A DNA stretch of 10,138 bases. Origin: Salegentibacter sp. (lineage in GTDB: Bacteria; Bacteroidota; Bacteroidia; Flavobacteriales; Flavobacteriaceae). The notes under the pieces are model-generated. The model had not been told where the DNA came from and made no database searches. It saw nothing but the letters and a program-made list of their open reading frames with translations. The DNA lies in contig JAGXIG010000121.1 in assembly GCA_024635815.1 (NCBI GenBank), forward strand, positions 1 through 10,138, given 5' to 3'. Both the position numbers and the translations under genes were made by a program. Shown piece after piece: positions 1 through 7,281 of the stretch (its first letter is position 1; every line of letters starts with the position of its first letter).

Positions 1-10
1 TAAAAATATG

Positions 11-18
11 TACTTTCG
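11..18 (+). promoter_or_regulatory. Probable -7 promoter element of gcvP
   Basis: TACTTTCG matches the Bacteroidota -7 consensus TAnnTTTG at 7 of 8 positions. It lies 26 bases before the gcvP ATG, so transcription would begin near base 25 with a leader of about 20 bases. The -33 element would be outside the window. Such a short leader leaves no room for a glycine riboswitch, which controls gcv genes in some other bacteria. Confidence 0.55.
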
Positions 19-44
19 CAGCACAAAACCACAACTTTATTTTA

Positions 45-2891
45 ATGAGAACAGATTCTTTTGCCCTACGCCATATTGGCCCTAGAGAAAGCAATCTACA
101 GGCTATGTTGGACACCATTGGTGTAGATTCGTTAGAACAATTAATATACGAAACCATCCCAGACGATATTCGTTTAAAGTCGCCTTTAAATTTACCTTCT
201 GCACTTAGTGAAAATCAATATGCCGAGCATATTGGAAAACTGGCTGCCAAAAACCAAGTGTTTAAGACTTATATAGGACTTGGTTATCACCAGGGAATTT
301 TACCGGCAGTGATTCAAAGGAATATTTTGGAAAACCCGGGTTGGTACACGGCATATACCCCGTACCAGGCAGAAATCGCACAGGGAAGACTGGAAGCTTT
401 ATTGAATTTCCAAACCATGGTAAGTGACCTTACCGGAATGGAAATTGCCAATGCTTCTCTTTTAGATGAATCTACCGCGGCGGCTGAAGCTATGGGACTT
501 TTATTCGCCGTTCGCGATCGTAAGCAAAAGAAAAATGACGTAAATAAATTCTTTGTTTCTGAACAGGCTTTACCTCAAACTATAGACCTTATTAAAACCC
601 GTGCCGATTTTATGGGCATTGAGTTAGTTGTTGGCAATCACGAAGAATTTGATTTTAGTGATAAATTCTTTGGTGCTTTGGTACAATATCCGGGGAAATT
701 CGGTCAGGTATTTAACTACGCCGATTTTGTTTCAAAATGTAAAGACGCTGAAATAAAAGTAGCAGTTGCTGCCGATATTTTGAGCCTTGTAAAACTACAG
801 GCACCGGGAGAACTTGGTGTAGATGTGGTTGTTGGAACAACGCAACGTTTCGGAATTCCGTTAGGTTATGGCGGGCCTCACGCGGCATATTTTGCCACTA
901 AAGAGGAATATAAAAGAAACCTTCCCGGAAGAATTATTGGCGTAACCAAAGATATTGATGGCAATCACGCTTTGAGAATGGCGCTTCAAACCAGAGAACA
1001 ACATATTAAACGCGATAAAGCGACTTCAAATATTTGTACCGCGCAGGTTCTACTTGCGGTTATGGCAGGAATGTACGCCGTTTATCACGGCCCTGATGGT
1101 TTAAAATATATTGCCGATACCGTTCATTTTTCTACAGTAACATTAGCTGAAGAACTTAAAAAAATGGGCATTAAGCAGCTGAATTCAGCTTATTTTGATA
1201 CGCTTCAGGTTAAAGCTGATGCGCAAAAAATTAAGGCTGAAGCCGAAAAGAATGAAATCAATTTCTATTATCCTGATGCCGAAACGGTTTGTATTTCTTT
1301 AAATGAAACTACAACCCAGGAAGACATCAATAACATATTAAAGGTTTTTGCTTCAGTTTTGAGTAAAAATGCTTCTGAAATTGAAAGTCTAAAAGAGGAA
1401 GAAACAATTCCTTCTGAATTACAAAGAAAAACAGATTTCCTAACTCATAAAGTTTTCAATCTTTATCATTCGGAAACTGAACTGATGCGTTATATCAAAA
1501 AACTGGAGCGAAAAGACCTTTCGCTTAACCAGTCTATGATCTCGCTTGGAAGTTGCACCATGAAGTTGAATGCAGCTTCAGAAATGCTTCCACTTAGCAA
1601 TCCGCAATGGGGAAATATTCACCCGTTTGTACCGGTTGAACAAGCTGAAGGTTACCAGATCGTTTTAAAAAGATTAGAAGACCAATTAACTGAGATCACC
1701 GGATTTTCAGCAACCTCACTTCAGCCAAATTCTGGCGCGCAGGGAGAATACGCCGGCTTAATGACAATTAGGGCTTACCACGAATCTAATGGCGAAGGTC
1801 ATAGAGATATATGCTTAATTCCCTCTTCGGCTCACGGAACTAATCCAGCTTCCGCAGTAATGGCTGGAATGAAGGTTGTGGTAACCAAAGCTTCAGAAAA
1901 CGGAAATATAGATGTAGATGATCTTCGCGAAAAAGCGATAAAACATAAAGATAATCTTGCCGCTTTAATGGTAACCTACCCATCTACCCACGGGGTTTTT
2001 GAATCGGCCATTAAAGAAATCACGCAAATTATTCATAATAATGGCGGGCAGGTTTATATGGATGGCGCAAATATGAACGCCCAGGTTGGATTAACCAACC
2101 CGGGAGTAATTGGCGCCGATGTTTGTCACTTAAACCTACATAAAACTTTTGCAATTCCTCACGGCGGCGGTGGCCCAGGTGTAGGACCAATTTGTGTAGC
2201 AGAACAATTAAAACCATTTTTACCTGGAAACCCGGTAATTAAAACCGGTGGCGAAAAAGCTATCGGCGCTATTTCTTCAGCGCCCTGGGGTTCTTCTTTG
2301 GTTTGCCTGATTTCTTACGGGTACATTACCATGTTGGGCAGCAAAGGACTTCAGAAAGCTACTGAATATGCTATTCTAAACGCCAATTATGTAAAAGAAC
2401 GATTAAACGAGCATTACAAAACATTATATTCTGGGGAGCGCGGTCGAGCTGCACACGAGATGATCTTAGATTGTCGTCCGTTTAAAGAAAAAGGAATTGA
2501 GGTGGTGGATATCGCCAAGCGATTAATAGACTACGGTTTCCACGCGCCAACGGTTTCTTTCCCTGTTGCAGGAACTATGATGATAGAACCTACCGAAAGT
2601 GAAAGCAAAGCTGAACTGGACAGGTTTTGTGATGCACTTATTTCTATCAGACAGGAAATACAGGAATTGGACTGCGAAGAAGATAACGTGCTTAAAAATG
2701 CACCGCATACTATTACCATGTTAACTTCAGACGAGTGGAATTTTTCTTACACGCGGGAAAAAGCAGCTTATCCGTTAAATTATGTTTCAGAAAATAAATT
2801 CTGGCCAAGTGTAAGACGTGTAGACGAAGCATTTGGAGACAGGAACTTAATGTGTACCTGCCCTCCTATTGAGGAATATATGGATGCATAA
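45..2891 (+). CDS. gcvP: Glycine dehydrogenase (aminomethyl-transferring), glycine cleavage P-protein
   Basis: This PLP enzyme decarboxylates glycine and passes the aminomethyl group to the lipoyl arm of the H-protein, the first step of the glycine cleavage system in the cytoplasm. The 948 residues are the usual length of the single-chain P-protein, about 950-960. The N-terminal half opens with the typical RHIGP motif (residues 9-13) and carries [10 protein letters not shown] near 141 and [10 protein letters not shown] near 274. The C-terminal half is the PLP half. [11 protein letters not shown] has its His at 597, YPSTHG its His at 649, [11 protein letters not shown] its Asp at 673, and the Schiff-base lysine is K700 in [16 protein letters not shown]. 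The C-terminus ends in the conserved [12 protein letters not shown]. The ATG at 45 gives the expected N-terminus. No frameshift or missing key residue is visible. The T and H genes are not nearby, and a terminator follows, so the gene appears to be transcribed alone. Confidence 0.98.
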   Translation: MRTDSFALRHIGPRESNLQAMLDTIGVDSLEQLIYETIPDDIRLKSPLNLPSALSENQYAEHIGKLAAKNQVFKTYIGLGYHQGILPAVIQRNILENPGWYTAYTPYQAEIAQGRLEALLNFQTMVSDLTGMEIANASLLDESTAAAEAMGLLFAVRDRKQKKNDVNKFFVSEQALPQTIDLIKTRADFMGIELVVGNHEEFDFSDKFFGALVQYPGKFGQVFNYADFVSKCKDAEIKVAVAADILSLVKLQAPGELGVDVVVGTTQRFGIPLGYGGPHAAYFATKEEYKRNLPGRIIGVTKDIDGNHALRMALQTREQHIKRDKATSNICTAQVLLAVMAGMYAVYHGPDGLKYIADTVHFSTVTLAEELKKMGIKQLNSAYFDTLQVKADAQKIKAEAEKNEINFYYPDAETVCISLNETTTQEDINNILKVFASVLSKNASEIESLKEEETIPSELQRKTDFLTHKVFNLYHSETELMRYIKKLERKDLSLNQSMISLGSCTMKLNAASEMLPLSNPQWGNIHPFVPVEQAEGYQIVLKRLEDQLTEITGFSATSLQPNSGAQGEYAGLMTIRAYHESNGEGHRDICLIPSSAHGTNPASAVMAGMKVVVTKASENGNIDVDDLREKAIKHKDNLAALMVTYPSTHGVFESAIKEITQIIHNNGGQVYMDGANMNAQVGLTNPGVIGADVCHLNLHKTFAIPHGGGGPGVGPICVAEQLKPFLPGNPVIKTGGEKAIGAISSAPWGSSLVCLISYGYITMLGSKGLQKATEYAILNANYVKERLNEHYKTLYSGERGRAAHEMILDCRPFKEKGIEVVDIAKRLIDYGFHAPTVSFPVAGTMMIEPTESESKAELDRFCDALISIRQEIQELDCEEDNVLKNAPHTITMLTSDEWNFSYTREKAAYPLNYVSENKFWPSVRRVDEAFGDRNLMCTCPPIEEYMDA

Positions 2892-2901
2892 ACTAAAATT
2901 T

Positions 2902-2952
2902 GCCTGAAAATTTTCTGCGAAAATTCTTTCTTAAACTATTTTCAGGCTTTTT
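2902..2952 (+). terminator. Rho-independent terminator of gcvP
   Basis: GCCTGAAAAT (2902-2911) pairs perfectly with ATTTTCAGGC (2938-2947) and is followed directly by TTTTT (2948-2952). The hairpin starts 10 bases after the gcvP stop codon. The 26-base loop is long, but it contains part of a second hairpin, AATTTTC (2909-2915) with GAAAATT (2919-2925) around TGC. That hairpin overlaps the outer arm, so the two are partly exclusive. A terminator closing the gcvP transcript is the simplest reading. Confidence 0.75.
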
Positions 2953-3007
2953 CATTATGTGATGTTTAGCACATTTCAGTTTATTTTCAGTTTTATTTAA
3001 AGCTGAT

Positions 3008-3015
3008 TATATTTG
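3008..3015 (+). promoter_or_regulatory. -7 promoter element for the ketosynthase/methyltransferase/glycosyltransferase group
   Basis: TATATTTG fits the Bacteroidota -7 consensus TAnnTTTG at all fixed positions. It lies 39 bases before the ATG at 3055 and downstream of the gcvP terminator, the right place to drive a separate operon. No clear TTG-type -33 element is seen at the expected spacing; the upstream DNA is very T-rich. The start would be near base 3022, giving a leader of about 33 bases. Confidence 0.55.
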
Positions 3016-3054
3016 TAATTAGTACATTGGAGTTTAATCTTAATTAAAAGTCAG

Positions 3055-4113
3055 ATGAATATTAAAATTACCGGCACAGGTAGTTATATCCCCAAAGTTA
3101 TAACCACGAATGCTGACTTTGACAACCATGAATTTTTAAATCTTGACGGAACAGGGTTTCCGCAGGACAATAAAACAACCATTGCCAAATTTAAGGCTAT
3201 AACGGGAATTGAGGAACGGCGTTACCTGGAGGAGAATTTGAATACTTCAGATATGGCGGTAATTGCCGCACAACAAGCCTTGGAAGCTTCGGGAGCAGAT
3301 CCTGAAACTTTGGATTACATTATTGTAGCTCACAATTATGGCGATGTAAAACATGAAAGTATACAAAGTGATACGGTGCCAAGTATGGCTACTCGTGTTA
3401 AATACCATTTACGAATTAAAAATCCAAAATGTGTTGGATATGACGTACTTTTTGGTTGTCCGGGCTGGATTGAAGGTTTGATACAGGCTCAGGCCTTTAT
3501 TCAAGCCGGTATGGCAAAAAAATGCCTGGTAATTGGCGCTGAAGCTTTATCGCGTGTAGTAGATAAACACGACCGTGATTCTATGATTTTTTCTGATGGT
3601 GCCGGTGCAGTGGTAGTGGAGGAAACCGAAGAAGAAGGTGGCATTCTCGCTCACGAATCGGGAACTTATGCTTTTAACGAAGCTAATTATATTTACTTCG
3701 GAAAATCTAACCGAACTGAGGCTCCAGACGATTTACGCTATATTAAAATGAACGGTCGCAAGATCTACGAATTTGCACTGATGCATGTTCCCGGCGCGAT
3801 GAAAACCTGCCTTGAAAATAGCGGAAAAAATATTAAAGACCTTAAAAAGATCTTTATTCACCAGGCCAACGAGAAGATGGACGAAGCGATTATAAAACGT
3901 TTCTTCAAACTTCATAAACAGGAAGTGCCAGACAAAATAATGCCTATGACCATTCAGGAACTAGGCAACAGCAGTGTGGCTACCGTTCCTACACTATACG
4001 ATCTTGTGGTAAGAAATAAGATTGCCGATCAACATCTTGAAAAAGGAGATGTAGTAATGTTCGCCAGCGTTGGTGCCGGAATGAACGTGAACGCGATTGT
4101 TTACCAATATTAA
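3055..4113 (+). CDS. Ketoacyl-ACP synthase III (FabH-like) family protein
   Basis: This is a thiolase-fold condensing enzyme of the KAS III group, which joins an acyl primer to malonyl-ACP by decarboxylative Claisen condensation. The catalytic triad is visible: C135 in LFGCPGW, H269 in IFIHQAN and N305 in ELGNSSVATVP. FSDGAGAVVV near 180-188 and the C-terminal GDVVMFASVGAGMNVNAIVY are also family-typical. At 352 residues it is longer than housekeeping FabH (about 320-335). Residues 21-58 differ from FabH: the SDEW segment, whose Trp stacks on CoA in E. coli FabH, is replaced by a longer stretch ending in TGIEERRY. The primer may therefore not be acetyl-CoA (inference). It could be a second housekeeping FabH, but the companion methyltransferase and glycosyltransferase genes favour a specialised lipid or polyketide product. 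The ATG at 3055 gives the standard N-terminus MNIKITGTGSYIP. Confidence 0.9.
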   Translation: MNIKITGTGSYIPKVITTNADFDNHEFLNLDGTGFPQDNKTTIAKFKAITGIEERRYLEENLNTSDMAVIAAQQALEASGADPETLDYIIVAHNYGDVKHESIQSDTVPSMATRVKYHLRIKNPKCVGYDVLFGCPGWIEGLIQAQAFIQAGMAKKCLVIGAEALSRVVDKHDRDSMIFSDGAGAVVVEETEEEGGILAHESGTYAFNEANYIYFGKSNRTEAPDDLRYIKMNGRKIYEFALMHVPGAMKTCLENSGKNIKDLKKIFIHQANEKMDEAIIKRFFKLHKQEVPDKIMPMTIQELGNSSVATVPTLYDLVVRNKIADQHLEKGDVVMFASVGAGMNVNAIVYQY

Positions 4114-4114
4114 G

Positions 4115-4636
4115 ATGTACGAAAAAACATTTCCGAACAAACGCTATAAAGAAACTTTAGAATTTTTAGAATCCAATGTGCCGGCGCCAACCAAAATTCT
4201 TGATCTGGGAGTGAAAAATCCCTTTTCAGAAATTATGGAAGCGCATAATTACGAAGTACAAAACACCAAAGGAGAAGATTTAGATTTAAATACCGAGGCG
4301 GTTCAAACTTCAGAATATAATGTAGTTACTGCTTTTGAGATCTTTGAACATTTGGTGGCTCCTTATAATGTTTTAGCAAATATTAAAGCCAAAAAATTAG
4401 TGGCTACAGTTCCACTAAAATTATGGTTTTCCAGTGCATACCGCAGCAAAACTGATATGCGCGACCGGCATTACCACGAATTTGAAGACTGGCAATTCGA
4501 CTGGCTTTTGGAAAAAGCCGGATGGAAAATTATCAGTAGGAAAAAATGGACTAATCCGGTGAATAAACTGGGAATCAGGCCTGTTTTAAGATATTTTACG
4601 CCCAGATATTACGCAGTTTATGCCGAAAGGATTTAA
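4115..4636 (+). CDS. Small class I SAM-dependent methyltransferase-like protein
   Basis: This 173-residue protein has the layout of a class I (Rossmann) SAM methyltransferase. ILDLGVKNPFSE at 28-39 stands where motif I should be, GEDLDLN at 53-59 supplies the acidic residues after strand 2, and VVTAFEIFEHLVAP at 70-83 matches the motif of the Methyltransf_11/23 group. The Gly-rich DxGxGxG loop of motif I is degenerate, with one Gly after LDL. The protein is short for the family (200-250 residues is common), so activity is not assured. RDRHYHEFEDWQFDWLLEKAG in the C-terminal half resembles a substrate-side segment of related enzymes. The ATG at 4115 is chosen because it lies one base after the ketosynthase stop (TAAGATG). 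An in-frame TTG at 4097 would only add six residues inside the upstream gene. The tight spacing suggests translational coupling and a shared pathway. The substrate is unknown. Confidence 0.8.
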   Translation: MYEKTFPNKRYKETLEFLESNVPAPTKILDLGVKNPFSEIMEAHNYEVQNTKGEDLDLNTEAVQTSEYNVVTAFEIFEHLVAPYNVLANIKAKKLVATVPLKLWFSSAYRSKTDMRDRHYHEFEDWQFDWLLEKAGWKIISRKKWTNPVNKLGIRPVLRYFTPRYYAVYAERI

Positions 4637-4642
4637 GTTGAA

Positions 4643-4650
4643 TATTTTTG
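4643..4650 (+). promoter_or_regulatory. Possible internal -7 element before the glycosyltransferase
   Basis: TATTTTTG fits TAnnTTTG at all fixed positions and lies in the 42-base gap between the methyltransferase and glycosyltransferase genes, 29 bases before the TTG start. No convincing -33 element is seen. In AT-rich DNA such a match can arise by chance, so this is only a candidate for separate expression of the third gene. Confidence 0.3.
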
Positions 4651-4678
4651 AATTGCAGCAACTTCTAAATTTCGCCGT

Positions 4679-5527
4679 TTGAAGACTTATATTATAATTC
4701 CCGCCTATAACGAAGCTGAATTTATTGGCGAAACCCTCCAATCTTTAATAAATCAAAGTTTTCCGGCAAATAAAATTGTGGTAGTAGACGATGGCTCTAC
4801 CGATTCAACTCCGGATATCATTGCTGATTTTGCTTCAAAATACCCCAAAATTTCACTTGTTAAAAATACTTCAGAAGGAATTCATTTACCCGGAAGCAAG
4901 GTTATAAATGCCTTTAATACGGGTTTAAAAAGCCTGGATACTTCTTTTGATATCATTTGTAAATTTGATGCCGATTTAATTTTTCCGAAGGATTATTTAG
5001 AGAAAATCAGACTTCATTTTGAGGAAAACCCGAAAACAGGAATGGTTGGTGGGTTCTGTGAAATTCAGAAAAATGAAGAATGGATTCTGGAAAACCTGAC
5101 GGGGAAAGATCATATTCGCGGAGCTTTAAAAGCTTACCGCAAAGCCTGTTTTAAGGACATTGACGGCCTTAAACCGGCAATGGGATGGGATACGGTAGAT
5201 GAGCTGCTTGCGCAGTACCACGGCTGGCAAATAAAAACAGACGAAAGCCTGCGGGTAAAGCACCTCAAACCCACCGGAAAGAATTACAGTAAAATTTCAA
5301 AATATAAGCAGGGTGCAGCTTTCTACAGATTAAGGTACGGTTTTGTGATTTCTGTAATCGCTTCAGCTAAACTCGCATTTAAGAAGAAAAATTTAGGCTT
5401 TTTCTGGGACTGTATTGCTGGTTTCTTAAGAGCTAAAAATGAAAAACGACCTTTTCTTGTAAATCAAGAGCAAGGTCGTTTCATTAGAAATTTACGTTGG
5501 AAAAAAATGCAGAAAAAATTATTCTGA
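4679..5527 (+). CDS. Glycosyltransferase family 2 (GT-A fold)
   Basis: This inverting GT-A enzyme transfers a sugar from a nucleotide-sugar donor, presumably on the cytoplasmic side of the membrane. The N-terminus KTYIIIPAYNEAEFI (2-16) is the classic GT2 opening. DDGSTD at 37-42 binds the nucleotide and DAD at 97-99 is the metal-binding DxD motif. WDTVDELLA further on corresponds to the region of the catalytic base, and HLKPTGKNY follows. The 282 residues fit a GT2 domain plus a basic C-terminal tail with a hydrophobic stretch (YGFVISVIASAKLAF) that may associate with the membrane. The start is the TTG at 4679: no ATG or GTG lies between it and the upstream in-frame TGA at 4649, and it gives exactly the family N-terminus. 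The gene lies 42 bases after the methyltransferase gene and overlaps the convergent phosphatase gene by 9 bases. Donor and acceptor are unknown; the context suggests a lipid-linked acceptor (inference). Confidence 0.9.
   Translation: MKTYIIIPAYNEAEFIGETLQSLINQSFPANKIVVVDDGSTDSTPDIIADFASKYPKISLVKNTSEGIHLPGSKVINAFNTGLKSLDTSFDIICKFDADLIFPKDYLEKIRLHFEENPKTGMVGGFCEIQKNEEWILENLTGKDHIRGALKAYRKACFKDIDGLKPAMGWDTVDELLAQYHGWQIKTDESLRVKHLKPTGKNYSKISKYKQGAAFYRLRYGFVISVIASAKLAFKKKNLGFFWDCIAGFLRAKNEKRPFLVNQEQGRFIRNLRWKKMQKKLF
5435..5481 (-). terminator. Probable terminator of the phosphatase gene, inside the glycosyltransferase CDS
   Basis: On the plus strand AAACGACCTT (5444-5453) pairs with AAGGTCGTTT (5472-5481), and inside it TCTTG (5455-5459) pairs with CAAGA (5465-5469) around TAAAT. 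The result is 15 base pairs with a small 1/2-base internal bulge. Read on the minus strand, the stem ends in a run of five T, then CA, then five more T (5435-5443 plus the end of the arm). The stem begins 37 bases past the phosphatase stop codon. On the plus strand the T run is only three long, so the signal points mainly to the minus strand. Confidence 0.65.
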
Positions 5528-7165
5528 TTCCTCAGTATCCAACATCATAAATAATGGTTTTCCGGTTGTGCCATTCGGAAAAGATATTCCTAGAATAGTT
5601 GAAACCGTTGGTGCAATATCTACAATTTCTGTTCTTTGGGTTGTGCTGCCTTTTTTCACTCCGTTTCCATAGAAAATTAAAGGCGCGTGGGTATCATACA
5701 TCAATCCGCTGCCGTGGGTAGAACCGGTTCTGGAATACACAATTGTTGCAGGATCTAAAACATATACTATATCTCCACTTCTTTTTTGATTAAATCCATT
5801 TTGTATGGCCGCTCCTGCCCCGGTGGTAAAACTTCCGCTGCTAAGCTGATCACTGGTAAACACTTTATCTATTTGATCCAGCTGAAGAATGTAATGCGCC
5901 AATTTAGATTGTAGTTCTGAAGAACTAATTTCGGCTTCTTGCATTACTTCATAATTAAAAAATATCTGGCTGTTATATATACTTTCTATAAGTTCTTCTT
6001 CCCCAAATTCTTCTACTGCAAATTCTTTCAATTCTTCTGTAAATTCATCAGATTCAAAATACCCTGCAGGAATATTTACAGATTCTAAGTATGCCGGCAC
6101 ATCTACCCCACCGTGATCTGCTGTTAAGAAAATAGTGTAATTACCCTCGCCAACCTTCTCATCTAAATGTTTCAATATATCGGCTATATTCTGGTCTAAC
6201 CTTAAATAGGCATCCTGAACTTCTTTAGAGTTAACTCCGAAATTATGCCCAATATAATCGGTGCTGGAATAGCTTAAAGTAAGCACATCGGTATCTTCAT
6301 CCTGACCTAATTCTTCGGCATCAATAGCTGCTAAAGCGAAATCTGTCGTGATATCGTTACCGTAGGCGCTGGCCTTTAAAATTTCAAATTTACGATCGGT
6401 ATCACCTAATTTGTTGAGATCGTAAGGGAAAGAGGCAGTTTCTTTTCCTCTATACCCGCCTTCAAATTCATTGACGTCATTTCCGCTCTCTTTATAGGTT
6501 TCGATGTCATATAAGGTGTTCCAGGTTTTTAAGTAATCCTCTACTTTATCAGAAGCATTGAAATCTTCTACCCACTTTGGCAATTCGTCCATATAAAATG
6601 AACTTGTTATCCATTTTCCTTCATCAGCTCCGTGAAACCAATACGCTGCATTTGCGGTATGACCGGCAGGAAGAATAGACCCGCGATCTTTTAGTGCTAC
6701 TCCAATAGTTTTTCCGCGCATTTGAGTATGCAAACGGTTTTCATCGGCAAAACTTGTAGTTTTCATTCGGTGTGGAGACATTTTCCCGGCCTCATCCTGA
6801 GTTCCCACCGGCTCCACAGATTCATCACCGGCGCAATAAACCGATTCGTGTATAAATTTATCGTACCAGCCATTTCCGATAATCCCATGGTTCATTGGAC
6901 TGGTTCCGGTATAAACCGAGGCGTGACCCGGCCCGGTATAAGTAGGGACATAATTAAAATGATTGTTTTTAAAGTTAAAACCTTCATTTACCAATTTTTT
7001 AAATCCGTCTTCGCCGAACCTATCCCAAAATCGAGTAAGATAATCGTATCGCATTTGATCTACTACAATTCCAACCACAAGCTTAGGTTTCTGCTGGGTT
7101 TCTTCCTGGGAAAAACCCTGGAAAGTTAATAATCCGATCAATAATAAAAATGTAAATCGCTTCAT
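5519..7165 (-). CDS. pafA: PafA-type alkaline phosphatase (secreted)
   Basis: This member of the alkaline phosphatase superfamily is a phosphate monoesterase that releases Pi from organic phosphates outside the inner membrane. The first 19-20 residues (MKRFTFLLLIGLLTFQGFSQ) look like a signal peptide. The active site follows Elizabethkingia PafA almost residue for residue. Zinc ligands are D36, D303 and H307 (TDYIGHNFG), D350 and H351 (TADHGG) and H484 (STHGSG); the nucleophile is T77 (YTGPGHASVYTG). N98, K159 and R161 (LKDRG) match PafA N100, K162 and R164, which bind phosphate in the monoesterase type rather than the NPP diesterase type. The 548 residues match PafA's length. Residues 371-396 are very acidic. 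The ATG at 7163-7165 gives the signal peptide and sits 24 bases from a good -7 element. The gene overlaps the convergent glycosyltransferase gene by 9 bases. Lipoprotein anchoring is not supported, as there is no lipobox Cys. Confidence 0.95.
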   Translation of the reverse strand: MKRFTFLLLIGLLTFQGFSQEETQQKPKLVVGIVVDQMRYDYLTRFWDRFGEDGFKKLVNEGFNFKNNHFNYVPTYTGPGHASVYTGTSPMNHGIIGNGWYDKFIHESVYCAGDESVEPVGTQDEAGKMSPHRMKTTSFADENRLHTQMRGKTIGVALKDRGSILPAGHTANAAYWFHGADEGKWITSSFYMDELPKWVEDFNASDKVEDYLKTWNTLYDIETYKESGNDVNEFEGGYRGKETASFPYDLNKLGDTDRKFEILKASAYGNDITTDFALAAIDAEELGQDEDTDVLTLSYSSTDYIGHNFGVNSKEVQDAYLRLDQNIADILKHLDEKVGEGNYTIFLTADHGGVDVPAYLESVNIPAGYFESDEFTEELKEFAVEEFGEEELIESIYNSQIFFNYEVMQEAEISSSELQSKLAHYILQLDQIDKVFTSDQLSSGSFTTGAGAAIQNGFNQKRSGDIVYVLDPATIVYSRTGSTHGSGLMYDTHAPLIFYGNGVKKGSTTQRTEIVDIAPTVSTILGISFPNGTTGKPLFMMLDTEESE

Positions 7166-7189
7166 CTGTATTGTTTAAAAGAAGTACTC

Positions 7190-7197
7190 CAAAATTA
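7190..7197 (-). promoter_or_regulatory. -7 promoter element of the phosphatase gene
   Basis: The minus strand reads TAATTTTG, a match to TAnnTTTG at all fixed positions, 24 bases before the phosphatase ATG. The transcript would start near 7183 with a leader of about 18 bases. No TTG is seen at the -33 position. The last four bases overlap the inverted repeat TACTCCAAA. Confidence 0.55.
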
Positions 7198-7234
7198 CTA
7201 AACTTATCAGCCTAAAGATTAATTCTACGTTAAA

Positions 7235-7242
7235 TACTTTGG
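7235..7242 (+). promoter_or_regulatory. Probable -7 promoter element of the mlaEF operon
   Basis: TACTTTGG matches TAnnTTTG at 7 of 8 positions and resembles the gcvP element TACTTTCG. It lies 39 bases before the mlaE ATG and overlaps the TTTGGAGTA half of the inverted repeat. The T-rich DNA between it and the gene offers weaker alternatives, for example near 7253-7262. Confidence 0.4.
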
Positions 7243-7281
7243 AGTAATTTTTTAGTATTTTAGCTTTACAAAAATTGCTTA

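Larger units (their letters stand above)
7185..7246. repeat. 9-base inverted repeat spanning the divergent promoter region
   Basis: TACTCCAAA (7185-7193) and TTTGGAGTA (7238-7246) are perfect reverse complements 44 bases apart. Each lies at or just downstream of the -7 element of its own promoter, so both promoters carry TTTGGAGTA in their own reading direction. This could be an operator pair or a shared initial-transcribed sequence. It could also be chance in AT-rich DNA. Confidence 0.4.

Noticed and set aside
1..44. Glycine riboswitch before gcvP
   Set aside because: The likely -7 element is at 11-18, leaving a leader of about 20 bases, too short for a riboswitch.
4097..4114. TTG start for the methyltransferase inside the ketosynthase gene
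   Set aside because: It adds only six residues with no family match. ATG at 4115 follows one base after the ketosynthase stop.
6722..7129. 135-codon plus-strand frame opposite the phosphatase gene
   Set aside because: It lies wholly antisense to a well-supported gene with catalytic residues in that region, has no recognisable domain, and fits a chance shadow frame.
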